A DNA stretch of 64,000 bases. It comes from DATBJJ01 sp036556425. GTDB lineage: Bacteria > Acidobacteriota > Vicinamibacteria > Vicinamibacterales > 2-12-FULL-66-21. Under the pieces are notes generated by a model that saw only the letters and a program-made list of their open reading frames with translations, ran no database searches and had not been told where the DNA came from. Shown piece after piece: positions 50,470 through 59,398 of this stretch; the stretch's first letter is position 1; each line of letters opens with the position of its first letter. The stretch covers positions 1 to 64,000 of the forward strand of contig DATBJJ010000031.1 of assembly GCA_036556425.1 (NCBI GenBank), in the 5' to 3' direction. A program made the position numbers and the translations under genes.

Positions 50470-50702
50470 GACGTATTCCTCGCGCCGTGCTTCGACGAGC
50501 TGTCCAACGACTCGAGCAACCGGCGCGCGCGGATTTGGGCCTGCCGCCGGCGATGCTCGAGCATCTTGTATTTGTCCGGGCCGCGAACGCCCCGAAGATC
50601 CGGGACGACGCGGAGGCGCAGGCGGCTCTGGATCCTGGAGGGATTGCCGGGGATGTCGCCAAACTCGAGCTGTCTCGCCAACGATCCATCGAACCACCAC
50701 AT
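50466..50702 (-). CDS. Small hypothetical protein, first gene of a two-gene unit
   Basis: The 78-residue protein has GAGGAGG eight bases before ATG 50702, a very good site. It begins MWWFDGSLARQLEFGDI and has a basic middle (RIQSRLRLRVV, HRRRQAQIRARRLLESL), so it may bind nucleic acid or be helical. Function unknown. Its stop overlaps the ATG of the Cys-motif gene (ATGA). Confidence 0.6.
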   Translation of the reverse strand: MWWFDGSLARQLEFGDIPGNPSRIQSRLRLRVVPDLRGVRGPDKYKMLEHRRRQAQIRARRLLESLDSSSKHGARNTS

Positions 50703-50761
50703 CGCCTGCCTCCTCGTTATCGTGGTCGAGTGTAACGAGAGGGTGTGACAGGGTAGGTCAC

Positions 50762-50881
50762 GGGGGGAGAAGGGGTTCGGGATCCGGGATCCGGAAGCGG
50801 GGAGCGGAGGTCCTTTCCCGGCTCCCCGGGATCCCCGGATCCCCGAGTCCCGGATCCCGAATCCCGGATCCCCGATCCCGA
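50762..50881. repeat. CGGGATCC-word repeat in a divergent region
   Basis: CGGGATCCGGGATCCGG on the left and several CCGGATCCC/CGAATCCC/CGATCCC words on the right flank a G/C-rich centre, giving an imperfect palindrome. It lies between the small-gene pair and the PadR gene, so it cannot be a simple 3'-end terminator for either. No coding sequence is seen. Confidence 0.65.
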
Positions 50882-50886
50882 TGTGA

Positions 50887-50904
50887 TATATTGTCCCACA
50901 ACAT
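50887..50904 (+). promoter_or_regulatory. -10 box and candidate PadR operator
   Basis: TATATT (50887-50892) is a -10-like box followed after 12 bases by the padR ATG. TGT ccc ACA with partly matching AT-rich flanks (ATATTGT...ACAACATAT, 50888-50906) overlaps it and is a likely autoregulatory site. Confidence 0.4.
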
Positions 50905-51243
50905 ATGGCGGGGCCGACAGAACTCAAGCGGGGAAGCGCGGAGCTGATGGTGCTGGCCGCCATCGAAGAGCGCCAGCGGCATGGCTACGAGATCGCGAAG
51001 CTCATCGACGATCGGTCGAGCGGCGTGCTGCGGTTTCACGTCGCTTCGCTCTATCCGATGCTTTATCGCATGGAGCGCCGCGGATGGATCGACGGCAAGT
51101 GGATCGAGAAGTCCGGGCAGCGCCGGCGCCGCTATTATCGGCTCACCCCGGAAGGCCGTAAGGTCCTCGCGGCCGAACGCGCGAACTGGCGCGAGCTCCT
51201 CACGGCGCTCCATCGCGTCGCCCGGCTGGACCCGCTTGGGTGA
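50905..51243 (+). CDS. PadR-family transcriptional regulator of the permease operon
   Basis: A 112-residue short PadR: GSAELMVLAAIEERQRHGYEI, then VASLYPMLYRMERRGWIDG (recognition region) and YRLTPEGRKVLAAE. It lies 22 bases before a giant permease gene, an arrangement frequent in Acidobacteriota. It probably represses the operon by binding the TGT-N3-ACA site at its promoter. The inducer is unknown. Confidence 0.9.
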   Translation: MAGPTELKRGSAELMVLAAIEERQRHGYEIAKLIDDRSSGVLRFHVASLYPMLYRMERRGWIDGKWIEKSGQRRRRYYRLTPEGRKVLAAERANWRELLTALHRVARLDPLG

Positions 51244-51265
51244 GCCCCACCGAGCGACGCGATAC

Positions 51266-54028
51266 ATGGACTTCCACGATTTCGTCCGCCGCCGGCTGCC
51301 GCCGCTGACGATCGCGCGCGAGCCGGAGATCATCGACGAGCTCGCGCAGCACCTCGGCGATCTGTATGAGGAGGCCCGCGCCGCGGGCATGAGCCACGAG
51401 CGCGCGCTCGAGCGCGCGGCCGCGGCGATTCCGGAGCGTGACGCGGCGCTCGGATCCGAAATCGAATCGGCCAGCCGAGGCCTGCCCGCGATCATCACGG
51501 CGAAGTGGGCGGATCGGTTTGCCCCCGCCGACGCTCCCGATCGGTCCGGCTCCCGGAGGTTCGCGATGTTCGGCGATCTTCGGCGCGATGTTCGCTACGC
51601 GATGCGCATGCTCCTCCGCACGCCCGGCTTCACGCTCGTCGTCGTGCTCACGATCGCGTTGGGGATTGGCGCGAACGCGGCGATCTTCAGCGCCGTCGAC
51701 GCGCTGCTGCTGCGGGACGCCCCCGTCGCCGATCCGCCGCGCGTCGTCAGCGTGTATACGAGCGGAACCGATGGCAGGGTTGTGTACGGCACGTCGTCTT
51801 TTGCGGACTACGAGGATCTGAGAAACGCCGGCGCGCTTGCCGGCCTCTCCGCGTTTGCGTCCATCGCCGTGTCGTTCGATCGGTCGGGCGCCGTCGATCA
51901 GATCGCAGGAGAGATCGTCAGCGGCAACTATTTCGACGTACTCGGCGTCGGCATGGCGCTCGGCCGCGGCTTTCATGCGAGCGAGGACGTAGCCGCGCAG
52001 CCGGTGCGCGTCGCGGTCCTTTCGCACGCGTTCTGGCGCACGCGCCTCGGCGGCGACGCCTCGATCGTCGGCCAGTCGATCGTGTTGAACGGCCAGGCGT
52101 TCGAGGTCGTCGGCGTCGCGGCCCCGCGCTTCGTTGGCGTCGTGCTGGGCCGCCCGTCGGACGTTTACGTGCCGATGGCGCTGCAGCCGGAGATGCGTCC
52201 GCCGAGCGCGGGGGTACGGCGTCAGCTCGGCAGCTCGAACCTGCTGACCGTGCGCGGATCGCGCTGGTTGAGCGTCGTTGGGCGATTGCCGCCCGGTTCG
52301 ACACTGCCGCAGGCGAACGCGTCGGCCGACGTGATCGCGCGGCAGCTCCAGACGCAGTATCCGGCCTCGAATCGCGATCGCCGATTCACGATCGTGCGGC
52401 TCGGCGAGGGGCCGGGCGTGCGCGCCACGGCGCGCCCGCTGCTCGGCGTGCTGACCGGCACGGTCGCCATCGTGCTGCTGATCGCGTGCGCGAACGTCGC
52501 AGGCCTGCTCGCGGCGCGCGCCGTCTCGCGGCGGCGTGAAGTGGCGATCCGCATGGCGGTCGGCGCGGCGCGCGGCCGCCTCGTGCGGCAGTGGCTGACC
52601 GAATCGATGCTGCTCGCGATCCTTGGAGCGCTCGGCGCGCTGCTCGTCGCGAAATGGTTCACGCCGGTGCTCTATGGCCTGGGCGTTCCCGACAGCGTCG
52701 AGCTGAGCATCAATCCCCGCGTGCTGATGTTCACGCTGGCGGCGGCCATCGCGAGCGGTCTCGTCTTCGGCCTCGCGCCCGTGCTGCAGGCGCTTGGCCG
52801 CGATTCCGTATCGGCGCTGCGAGACGAGAGCGGATCGATCGCGTCGGGTGCGCGCGCGGCGCGACTGCGAGCGGCATTCATCGTGCTGCAGGTCGCGCTC
52901 AGCCTGGTGCTGATGATTGGCGCAGGCCTGTTCCTTCGGACATTGAAGAACGCGTACGCGGTCGATCTCGGCTATCAGATCGATCGCATGCTGATTGGAG
53001 ACGTCAACCTGGACGTTCGGGGCTACGCGCCGGCCGCGGGACAGGAAACGTATCGCCGCATCCTCGAGCGGTTGAACGGTCTGCCCGGAGTGATCGCCGC
53101 GGGCGGCGCGCGCGTGCCCGTGCTCAGCGGGGGCTCGCGCTCAGGCGGCGTCACCGGCGACGCACCACCGTCGCCCGACGGCTCCAATGCCGTCGGCGTG
53201 CGCGTGAACGTCGTCAGCGATCGCTATCTCGACGCGATGGGCATTCCCATTCTCGCGGGGCGCGGATTCCGTGAATCCGACGATCGGACGAGGCCGAGAG
53301 TCGCGATAGTCAGCCGCGCGCTCGCGGATCGGTTGTGGCCCGGCCAGGATCCGATCGCGCGCTCCATCTATTCCGATCCCGTGACGGCGTTCAGCGTTAT
53401 TGGCGTCGTACCGAATTCCGTCTACGCGAGCGCGATCGAGCGGGATCCGCCTCCCGTGTATTACGTGCCGCTCGCGCAGAACTACGAAGCCGGAATCTCA
53501 CTCCACGTGCGGGCCGCGGGGGATGCGCTCGCGCTCGTCCCGGCGGTGCGGCAGGCGATTCGCGAAGTCGATCCGCAGCTCGCCTTCGCGCGCCCGCGGA
53601 CGCTCGCGGGCACGCTCGATCAATCGGTCGGCGATCAACGGCTGATGGCGACGCTCGTCGGCTTGTTCGCCGCGCTCGCGCTTCTTCTGTCGATGGTGGG
53701 TCTGTATGGCGTGATGTCGCACGCGGTCGGACAGCGGCGCGCGGAGATCGGCGTCAGGCTCGCGCTCGGCGCCGAGCCGATCGCGATCCTCTCGATGATC
53801 GTCGCCGCCGGATTGCGCCTCGTTGTCCTCGGCAGCGTGTTGGGACTGGGCGCCGCGCTTCTCGCGTCGCGGCTCGTGCAGGCGCAGCTCTTCGGCGTCA
53901 CGCCGATCGATCCGCTGACCTATGTTGCAGTCGTCGTTCTCCTCGTCCTCGTCGCGCTCGTCGCCTGCGTCATTCCGGCGCAGCGTGCGATGCGAGTCGA
54001 TCCCGTTCGCGCGCTGAGACACGGATAG
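51266..54028 (+). CDS. ABC-type permease of the acidobacterial duplicated orphan permease (ADOP) kind
   Basis: A 920-residue MacB/FtsX-like permease. An N-terminal ~100-residue prefix (LPPLTIAREPEIIDELAQHL) is followed by RDVRYAMRMLLRTPGFTLVV, the start of the first MacB-PCD unit, and two FtsX-type four-helix units (about residues 370-530 and 790-910; ISRRREVAIRMAVGAARG-like and GQRRAEIGVRLALGAEP). The duplicated permease on one chain without its own ATPase is the ADOP pattern. It probably acts with a separate ATPase in export or envelope signalling. Its stop codon lies in a GATCCGCG-type repeat. Confidence 0.9.
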   Translation: MDFHDFVRRRLPPLTIAREPEIIDELAQHLGDLYEEARAAGMSHERALERAAAAIPERDAALGSEIESASRGLPAIITAKWADRFAPADAPDRSGSRRFAMFGDLRRDVRYAMRMLLRTPGFTLVVVLTIALGIGANAAIFSAVDALLLRDAPVADPPRVVSVYTSGTDGRVVYGTSSFADYEDLRNAGALAGLSAFASIAVSFDRSGAVDQIAGEIVSGNYFDVLGVGMALGRGFHASEDVAAQPVRVAVLSHAFWRTRLGGDASIVGQSIVLNGQAFEVVGVAAPRFVGVVLGRPSDVYVPMALQPEMRPPSAGVRRQLGSSNLLTVRGSRWLSVVGRLPPGSTLPQANASADVIARQLQTQYPASNRDRRFTIVRLGEGPGVRATARPLLGVLTGTVAIVLLIACANVAGLLAARAVSRRREVAIRMAVGAARGRLVRQWLTESMLLAILGALGALLVAKWFTPVLYGLGVPDSVELSINPRVLMFTLAAAIASGLVFGLAPVLQALGRDSVSALRDESGSIASGARAARLRAAFIVLQVALSLVLMIGAGLFLRTLKNAYAVDLGYQIDRMLIGDVNLDVRGYAPAAGQETYRRILERLNGLPGVIAAGGARVPVLSGGSRSGGVTGDAPPSPDGSNAVGVRVNVVSDRYLDAMGIPILAGRGFRESDDRTRPRVAIVSRALADRLWPGQDPIARSIYSDPVTAFSVIGVVPNSVYASAIERDPPPVYYVPLAQNYEAGISLHVRAAGDALALVPAVRQAIREVDPQLAFARPRTLAGTLDQSVGDQRLMATLVGLFAALALLLSMVGLYGVMSHAVGQRRAEIGVRLALGAEPIAILSMIVAAGLRLVVLGSVLGLGAALLASRLVQAQLFGVTPIDPLTYVAVVVLLVLVALVACVIPAQRAMRVDPVRALRHG

Positions 54029-54075
54029 ACGCAGATCGCGCGGATCGCACGGATTACACAGATCGGATCCGCGTC
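54018..54075. repeat. GATCCGCG/ACACGGAT-word repeat between convergent genes
   Basis: Words of the kind ACACGGATAGACGCAGATCG and GATCGGATCCGCGTCT fill the gap between the permease and the convergent DUF2207 gene, and include the permease stop codon. They match the blocks at 26993-27060 and 48384-48511. Confidence 0.7.
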
Positions 54076-55742
54076 TACCCGGCGCCGGCAGCGCCTCCGC
54101 CCGCGGCTCCGCCTCCGCCCGCCGCGGCGCCGCCGCCGCCATCCGCCGCGCCGCCAGAAGCGACGAATGCCGGGAAGCCTCCGCTGTCCGCGCCCATCGC
54201 CTGGAACCACGGCGGGATGTTCTGCGGATGATGCTTGATGAACTTCGACCACGCGGACGCGAGGCCGAGCGCGATGGCGAACGGCAGCAGCTGCGCGGGT
54301 GCGTCGCGCCCGATCTGCGCGCGATCGCGCGCCACGTCCTTGAGATAGCGCTGATACGATCGCCATCGCTCCGCACGCCGGACGCCCTCGTTCGAGAGCG
54401 GTGTCAACGCGCCATAGAAGATCAGGCCGACGACGCCGACGATCACGAGCGCGGCGGGAATGAGGAAAGGCCAGCCCTCGAACCGACTCGTCAGGCCGGC
54501 GGCCGGTATCGCCAGGACCCCTGCGAGGACGAAGACCGCGATCGACACGGCAACGTACCGCGATCGAACCTGAACGCGCTCATCGTCGAGGAGGCCGAGC
54601 TCGACGAGCGCTTGCTTCACCGTTTTCTTGAAGGTGCCGATCCGGCTTCCGATCCGTCCGCGCGCCTGCGCCAGCGAAACGGACTCCTGCACCGCATCCT
54701 TCTTCTTGAACGCGATCTCGAGGAGCGCCGCTTCCTCCGGCGCGAGTTGCGCCGCCGCGGACGGATGACGATGGAGCGTGAAGCGGCGCTGCCCCCAGCG
54801 GCGCGGCTCTTCGACGATCGTGACGGCGCCGCGATCGGCGAGCGTGAACAGCGCGGCCATCGCGTGTTCGAGCTTGACGCCGCCGTTGGACGCGACGGCG
54901 CCCGCGAGCGCCGGACGCAGCGTGTCGGGCGGCGTGTCGGCCGGATGCGACGATTCGATCGCTCGCGGCGGCGCGTCGTAGCGCTGCCACAGCGCGAATA
55001 TCAGCACGAGCCCGACCGCGACGATGAGACCGGCGGCGGTGAGCCAGCGGGGCGCGAGCGCGTCGATCGCGGCGTGGCGCTGCTGCCACGCCGGCATCGC
55101 GGCGATCAGGCTGCCGTCGGGGAATGCGAGCTGCACCTTGACCCATCCGTCGTTGCCGATTCCGCGCGCGGCAATCTGCACGCGCTCGCCGGCCGGCTCG
55201 ACGCTCGCGTCGGTGACGCGCGCCGAATCGATGATGGGGCTGCCCGCCGGAGCCACCGGCGCTTCGATCAGGATCCGACTCGTCTCGATGCGATAGGCGT
55301 GTTTGGTTGGCAGCGCAACCCACTCGAGCAGATCAGCGCCGCCGCGCTTGTAGATCACCCCGCGCGCGATGTAGTTGAGCGTGAACGCGTGCGTCGTACC
55401 CGAGCGTGGCGCGAACCGCCATCGGACGCGCACGGGCGAGCCGTTCGAGACCTCGACCTCGCCGGTACGCGATCCGAACGGCAGCCGCCGTCCATCCATT
55501 TCGGCGTACCGCACTTCGATCCGATCGGTGCGCCGGCGTGGAATGTCACGAAACACGTGATCGAATGTTCCATCGTCGAAGCGATAGACGACCAACTCGG
55601 TCACCTCGATCGCGCCGTCCGGCAGCACGCGAATCGTGGAGTCGAAGCGTTCGGCCCAGTAGGTCTTCGCGGCGGCGGGCGCGGCAACGAGCGTGACGAA
55701 CGTGGCAACGAAAACCAGGACGCGCGCGATCGTGGTTCGCAT
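54075..55742 (-). CDS. DUF2207 domain-containing membrane protein
   Basis: The 555-residue protein has a signal peptide (MRTTIARVLVFVATFVTLVAA), a DUF2207 beta domain (AERFDSTIRVLPDGAIEVTE, then HVFRDIPRRRTDRI), a membrane segment at about 275-295, a winged-helix-like soluble part (AMAALFTLADRGAVTIVEEP), two more membrane segments, and a tail of Gly/Ala repeats (about the last 35 residues). The family has no settled function. AAGGAA precedes the ATG. It is divergent from the gene at 55830. Confidence 0.85.
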   Translation of the reverse strand: MRTTIARVLVFVATFVTLVAAPAAAKTYWAERFDSTIRVLPDGAIEVTELVVYRFDDGTFDHVFRDIPRRRTDRIEVRYAEMDGRRLPFGSRTGEVEVSNGSPVRVRWRFAPRSGTTHAFTLNYIARGVIYKRGGADLLEWVALPTKHAYRIETSRILIEAPVAPAGSPIIDSARVTDASVEPAGERVQIAARGIGNDGWVKVQLAFPDGSLIAAMPAWQQRHAAIDALAPRWLTAAGLIVAVGLVLIFALWQRYDAPPRAIESSHPADTPPDTLRPALAGAVASNGGVKLEHAMAALFTLADRGAVTIVEEPRRWGQRRFTLHRHPSAAAQLAPEEAALLEIAFKKKDAVQESVSLAQARGRIGSRIGTFKKTVKQALVELGLLDDERVQVRSRYVAVSIAVFVLAGVLAIPAAGLTSRFEGWPFLIPAALVIVGVVGLIFYGALTPLSNEGVRRAERWRSYQRYLKDVARDRAQIGRDAPAQLLPFAIALGLASAWSKFIKHHPQNIPPWFQAMGADSGGFPAFVASGGAADGGGGAAAGGGGAAGGGAAGAG

Positions 55743-55829
55743 GGGCGTTCCTTCTTGCGATGCGGCAACGACCGCCGGTCGCTCCTCGATCATACATCCG
55801 CTGAAATGCGGTAGGCTCATGGCCTTCTG

Positions 55830-56345
55830 ATGATCTACGTCCTGCTTGCCTCGATCGTTCTCGGCGCGGTGATGACCATCGGCGATTGGCTGTGGGAAGT
55901 ATTCCGCATCCAGCACACGATCACCGCCGGTTTGGCGCACGGCGCGTTGATGTGTCTGTTCCTCGGCGCCGCAATCGGCCTGCGTGAAGGGCGCGCCGCG
56001 GCGGGCGCGATCGCGGGTCCCATTGTCGGCGTGCTTGCCGCCGGCGCGTTCTATCTCTTGGCGCCGGCGATGCGCATGATGGCCATGTTTCCGGCCTGGA
56101 TGTTCTTCTGGATCTGCTTTGCGCTGCTCCAGTCGTGGCTGCGCCGCGAGTCGAGGCTCGGCGCGGCGGCCGCGTACGGTTTGACTGCCGCGGTGCTGTC
56201 GGGGCTCGCGTTCTACTCGATCTCCGGCATCTGGTGGCGCCACGATCCGAACGGCCCGAACTATCTCTGGAACTTCGCCGCGTGGAGCTTTGCGTTCCTT
56301 CCGGGATTCGCCGTGCTCTTCTCGATGCCGCGGCGCGCGCGGTAA
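55830..56345 (+). CDS. Hypothetical membrane protein
   Basis: The 171-residue protein has about five membrane segments (MIYVLLASIVLGAVMTIGDW at the start; a GAIAGPIVGVLAAGAFYLL segment; MFFWICFALLQSWL). There is no family I recognise. TAGGCT lies 12 bases before the ATG, so the leader would be very short. Its stop overlaps the ATG of the next small gene (TAATG). Confidence 0.7.
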   Translation: MIYVLLASIVLGAVMTIGDWLWEVFRIQHTITAGLAHGALMCLFLGAAIGLREGRAAAGAIAGPIVGVLAAGAFYLLAPAMRMMAMFPAWMFFWICFALLQSWLRRESRLGAAAAYGLTAAVLSGLAFYSISGIWWRHDPNGPNYLWNFAAWSFAFLPGFAVLFSMPRRAR

Positions 56346-56470
56346 TGACGCCCGAGCGCGACACGGGTCTTCAGAAGATGCTGATGTGGACGTTCGTGGC
56401 GCTCGTCGTCTCCTTGCTCATGGCCTACGCCGGCGTCAAGCTCGTCGTGTACTTCTTCGATCGGCCGTAA
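56345..56470 (+). CDS. Very small single-span membrane protein
   Basis: The 41-residue protein is coupled to the gene before it by a TAATG overlap. Residues 12-36 form one membrane segment (MLMWTFVALVVSLLMAYAG), preceded by a short charged N-terminus. Function unknown; it may be a partner of the 171-residue membrane protein. Confidence 0.6.
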   Translation: MTPERDTGLQKMLMWTFVALVVSLLMAYAGVKLVVYFFDRP

Positions 56471-56510
56471 AGCGCTGCATCCGGAGACGGAGATCCTGTA
56501 GGCTCTTGAG

Positions 56511-57542
56511 ATGCCGTCCGCTCCGGAACTTCAACACCGCGCGATCGAGTACGCCAAAGCCGGCGACTTCGGTCCGCAGGCCCTCGCGACCAATCTCGAG
56601 CTTGCGCGGCTCGCGCCGACCAACGAAGGCGCGCTGACGCGCCTCTCGCGGTGCTACATGGAAGGCGGCCAGCTCGACGAAGCCACCGCGACGCTGGACG
56701 CCGTCCTCCAACTGAATCCGCTGAACACGATCGCTCGCAGTCTTCAAGTAGAAGTGACGCGCCGGCGCGCCGTGTACGCGCCCGCCGTGAGGCGGACGCG
56801 ATCGAGCGAGGCCAGGCCGAAGCGATCGGAGCCGCGGAGCCCGATCGGGCTCGGCGGTTTCGGCCGCGCGGAGTTCGCCACGCTCGGCCAACTCGCGCCG
56901 GAGGCGGCGCTCGAGGCGTTGAACGCGCGCGTGGAGCCGCTGCTGATGGCGCTGAACGATCGCCCGTTCGCCTCGAGAGCGGTCGAGGCGCGCAATCGCG
57001 CGGGGCTCGCGGGCGCGCGGCTCTTCCGGCGCAACACGCTGCACGCCGGCGGCGCAGGTCATCTCTATGCGTTTCATCAGGGCGGCCGCTTCGAGCCGCA
57101 GCTGAACGTAGGATTCTTCTCGAAGACGCCGTGGGGCCGCGATGCGATCGGCGCCGGGATCGGCTTCAACCTCGCGCCGAAGAGCGACGATCCCTCGGAC
57201 CGCGCCGGCCGCGAGCGCGCGCTCGCGGCCTTCGCGCGATTTCAACATCTCGCGTCGTCCGCGTGGCGCAGCTTCCTCCAACAGTGGATGTCGGCGAACG
57301 CCGGCTTCGTGCAGCTCGGACACACGCCGCCGTCGACCGATCTGATGCCGGCCGACGCGCTTGCGACGGTCATCAATCTTCAGAACGCCGCGGAGATGGA
57401 GTGGATCTTCTTCGGCCGATGGCTGTTTCTCGATCGCGCCGGCGACGCCGACCTGATGGCGGACGGCAAGCGTTTGCTGGTGTGGACCGAATCCAGCTTT
57501 ACCGATCTGCTTCCGGTTTGGACCAATCTTTATCGAGCTTGA
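56511..57542 (+). CDS. TPR-containing hypothetical protein
   Basis: The 343-residue protein has two TPR-like units at the start (AIEYAKAGDFGPQALATNLE, then RLSRCYMEGGQLDEATATLD). The remaining ~240 residues show no family I recognise (GGAGHLYAFHQGGRFEPQLN, WIFFGRWLFLDRAG). TAGGCT (56499-56504) lies six bases before the ATG and no Shine-Dalgarno sequence is seen, so the mRNA is probably leaderless. It converges with the DUF885 gene across a TTCCGGGG repeat. Confidence 0.65.
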   Translation: MPSAPELQHRAIEYAKAGDFGPQALATNLELARLAPTNEGALTRLSRCYMEGGQLDEATATLDAVLQLNPLNTIARSLQVEVTRRRAVYAPAVRRTRSSEARPKRSEPRSPIGLGGFGRAEFATLGQLAPEAALEALNARVEPLLMALNDRPFASRAVEARNRAGLAGARLFRRNTLHAGGAGHLYAFHQGGRFEPQLNVGFFSKTPWGRDAIGAGIGFNLAPKSDDPSDRAGRERALAAFARFQHLASSAWRSFLQQWMSANAGFVQLGHTPPSTDLMPADALATVINLQNAAEMEWIFFGRWLFLDRAGDADLMADGKRLLVWTESSFTDLLPVWTNLYRA

Positions 57543-57546
57543 GGGG

Positions 57547-57573
57547 GTTCCGGGGTTCCAGGGTTCCGGGAAC
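57547..57573. repeat. GGTTCCGGGG-word repeat between convergent genes
   Basis: GGTTCC occurs three times in 27 bases, ending in the small palindrome GTTCC g GGAAC. It is the sixth type of repeated word in this window at a gene end. Confidence 0.5.
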
Positions 57574-57575
57574 AG

Positions 57576-59345
57576 CTATCGCTTGGAAAACTGCGTCATG
57601 ACCGCCTGCTTCAACAGCTCGGGCGGCAATAGCCCTTGCGCGAGCACGAAGTCGTGGAAGTCTTTCGCGTTGAACTTGCCGCCCATCGCGCGCTCGACCT
57701 CGGGCCGCAGCTCCCTCAGTTGCGTGTAGCCGTAGAAGTATGACGTCGCCTGCGCGGGCGATCGAAACATGTAGCGCTCGACTTCGGATTCCGTCATCCC
57801 CTCCGACAGCACCACATCGTCGCGCAGGATCTTGCGCGCCTCGTCCGGCGTGACGCGGCCCATGTGCAGCTCCGGATCGAGAAACGCGCGCGCCGCGCGC
57901 ATGAGACGGAACTGCAGCGAGACGAGCTGACCATCGGGCGGCATGTAGGGCAGCATCATCCATTCCGCGTACAGTCCCCAGCCTTCGACGTTCGTGCTGT
58001 TGAACGCGAACAGCGCGCGAGCGATCGACACGCCGCCCTCGATGATCTTCGCGAACTGCATCTCGTGGCCGGGACGCGCCTCGTGCGCGGTGAGCGTCCA
58101 CGACGCGGCCTGGTACGTGAAGTCGTCGAGCTGTTGCGCCGCTGCTTTGCTGCCCGGCGCGGCGGGCACGTTCAATGGCAGGATGAACTCGCCCATCTCG
58201 CCCGTGTTGCCGAGCAGTCGCGGAGGACGCATGTTCGGCGCGGGCGTTTGCGCGGCTTCGGCGTCGGTCGCAATCCGGATGCGCGCGTCGCGCTGCGGCA
58301 GCGTGACGAGATTCTCCCGCCGGATGATCGCTTCGATCTCCGTCAGACGGCTGCGATAGTGCGGCAGAATCGCGTCGCCGACGAGCTGTTCTTTCTTGAG
58401 CGCACGGATCACCTCGCGATAATCCGCGCTCGCCAGACCGCGGGCTTTCGCCACGGCCGGCGCGAGCTTCTGCATTTCGGCCTGAATCTCCTTGAAGGAC
58501 TCGCGCGCCATCTTCGTCAGCGCGTCCGGCGTGATGCCGACGCCGACCTGTTCCAGCGCGAGCGCATACAGATCCGGCGGCAGCCGGAAGTCCGCGCGCG
58601 ATCGCGGAAGGATCTCCGTCCGCACGAATTGCTCGTACTCCGAGAGCTGTTGCTTCAACGTTGCGAACGGCTCGCGCCACCCTTCGAGCTTGAACTGCTC
58701 GAACAGCTGCTCGATGCCCTGCATCAGGATCGGACCGTTGGCGAGATCGCGCTCGACCTGCTGCCTGGCCGGACCGAGCAGCGTCGCGTCTTTCATGCGC
58801 TCGCGCGTGAGCTGCATCGCTTGCGTCGTGATTGGAGGTATCCCCAAGACGCCGCCGGTGTACTTCCGCAGCCGGACGACGGCCGCAGGCCGCCGCTCGG
58901 CGGACACCTGCGGATCGAGAAGGGCTCGCAGCCCGCCGAACACGAGGCCGGTCACGTTCGCGTACGGCAGCTGACGCTTGAGCGACAATTCCGACGCGCG
59001 CAGATTGTTCTGCGCCGAGCGGATCAGAATCTCCAGATCCTGCCGGACCGGCGGATCCTTTTCGATCTTCAGCAGCTCCTGCAGCTTCGCGAGCGCGGCT
59101 TGCGTCGCCTCACGTCCCTCTTTGATTCGCTCGATCGAGATCCTGGTGACTTCGTTGTCCAGACCGGAGACGCCGAACTGGCCCGCACCTTCGGGCGCGA
59201 ATTTCGCGAACACGTCGAGCAGGAGCTGCGCGTGCGTGTTGCTCGTCGCGACCCACGCGCGCGGATCCTGCGCCGAGGCGCGCTCCGCGCCGCTCGAGCC
59301 GATCGAAAGAAGAAGGAATGTGAGAGCGAACGTGCGGAGGCGCAT
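57576..59345 (-). CDS. DUF885 family secreted metallopeptidase-like protein
   Basis: The 589-residue protein has a signal peptide (about residues 1-25, ending ASA). The hallmark is HEARPGHEMQ (about residue 415), the HE-x4-H zinc motif of the DUF885 family, followed by EGWGLYAEWM. These are probable zinc peptidases of the periplasm or cell surface. The length is usual. No Shine-Dalgarno sequence is visible. A TGAACC hairpin lies just upstream. Confidence 0.88.
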   Translation of the reverse strand: MRLRTFALTFLLLSIGSSGAERASAQDPRAWVATSNTHAQLLLDVFAKFAPEGAGQFGVSGLDNEVTRISIERIKEGREATQAALAKLQELLKIEKDPPVRQDLEILIRSAQNNLRASELSLKRQLPYANVTGLVFGGLRALLDPQVSAERRPAAVVRLRKYTGGVLGIPPITTQAMQLTRERMKDATLLGPARQQVERDLANGPILMQGIEQLFEQFKLEGWREPFATLKQQLSEYEQFVRTEILPRSRADFRLPPDLYALALEQVGVGITPDALTKMARESFKEIQAEMQKLAPAVAKARGLASADYREVIRALKKEQLVGDAILPHYRSRLTEIEAIIRRENLVTLPQRDARIRIATDAEAAQTPAPNMRPPRLLGNTGEMGEFILPLNVPAAPGSKAAAQQLDDFTYQAASWTLTAHEARPGHEMQFAKIIEGGVSIARALFAFNSTNVEGWGLYAEWMMLPYMPPDGQLVSLQFRLMRAARAFLDPELHMGRVTPDEARKILRDDVVLSEGMTESEVERYMFRSPAQATSYFYGYTQLRELRPEVERAMGGKFNAKDFHDFVLAQGLLPPELLKQAVMTQFSKR

Positions 59346-59360
59346 GGATGTCGGATTCGA

Positions 59361-59390
59361 GGTTCAGGGTTCAACGGGGAACCCTGAACC
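59361..59390. repeat. TGAACC-word hairpin between the DUF885 and hypothetical genes
   Basis: GGTTCAGGGTT and AACCCTGAACC form a perfect 11-bp stem with an 8-base loop. It may end the transcript of the gene at 59399-60094. It belongs to the word family seen at 47973-48018 and 62905-62925. Confidence 0.65.
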
Positions 59391-59398
59391 CCGATTGG

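Noticed and set aside
57543..57575. Intrinsic terminator between the TPR and DUF885 genes
   Set aside because: Only an 11-base palindrome without a T-run is present; it is listed as a word repeat instead.
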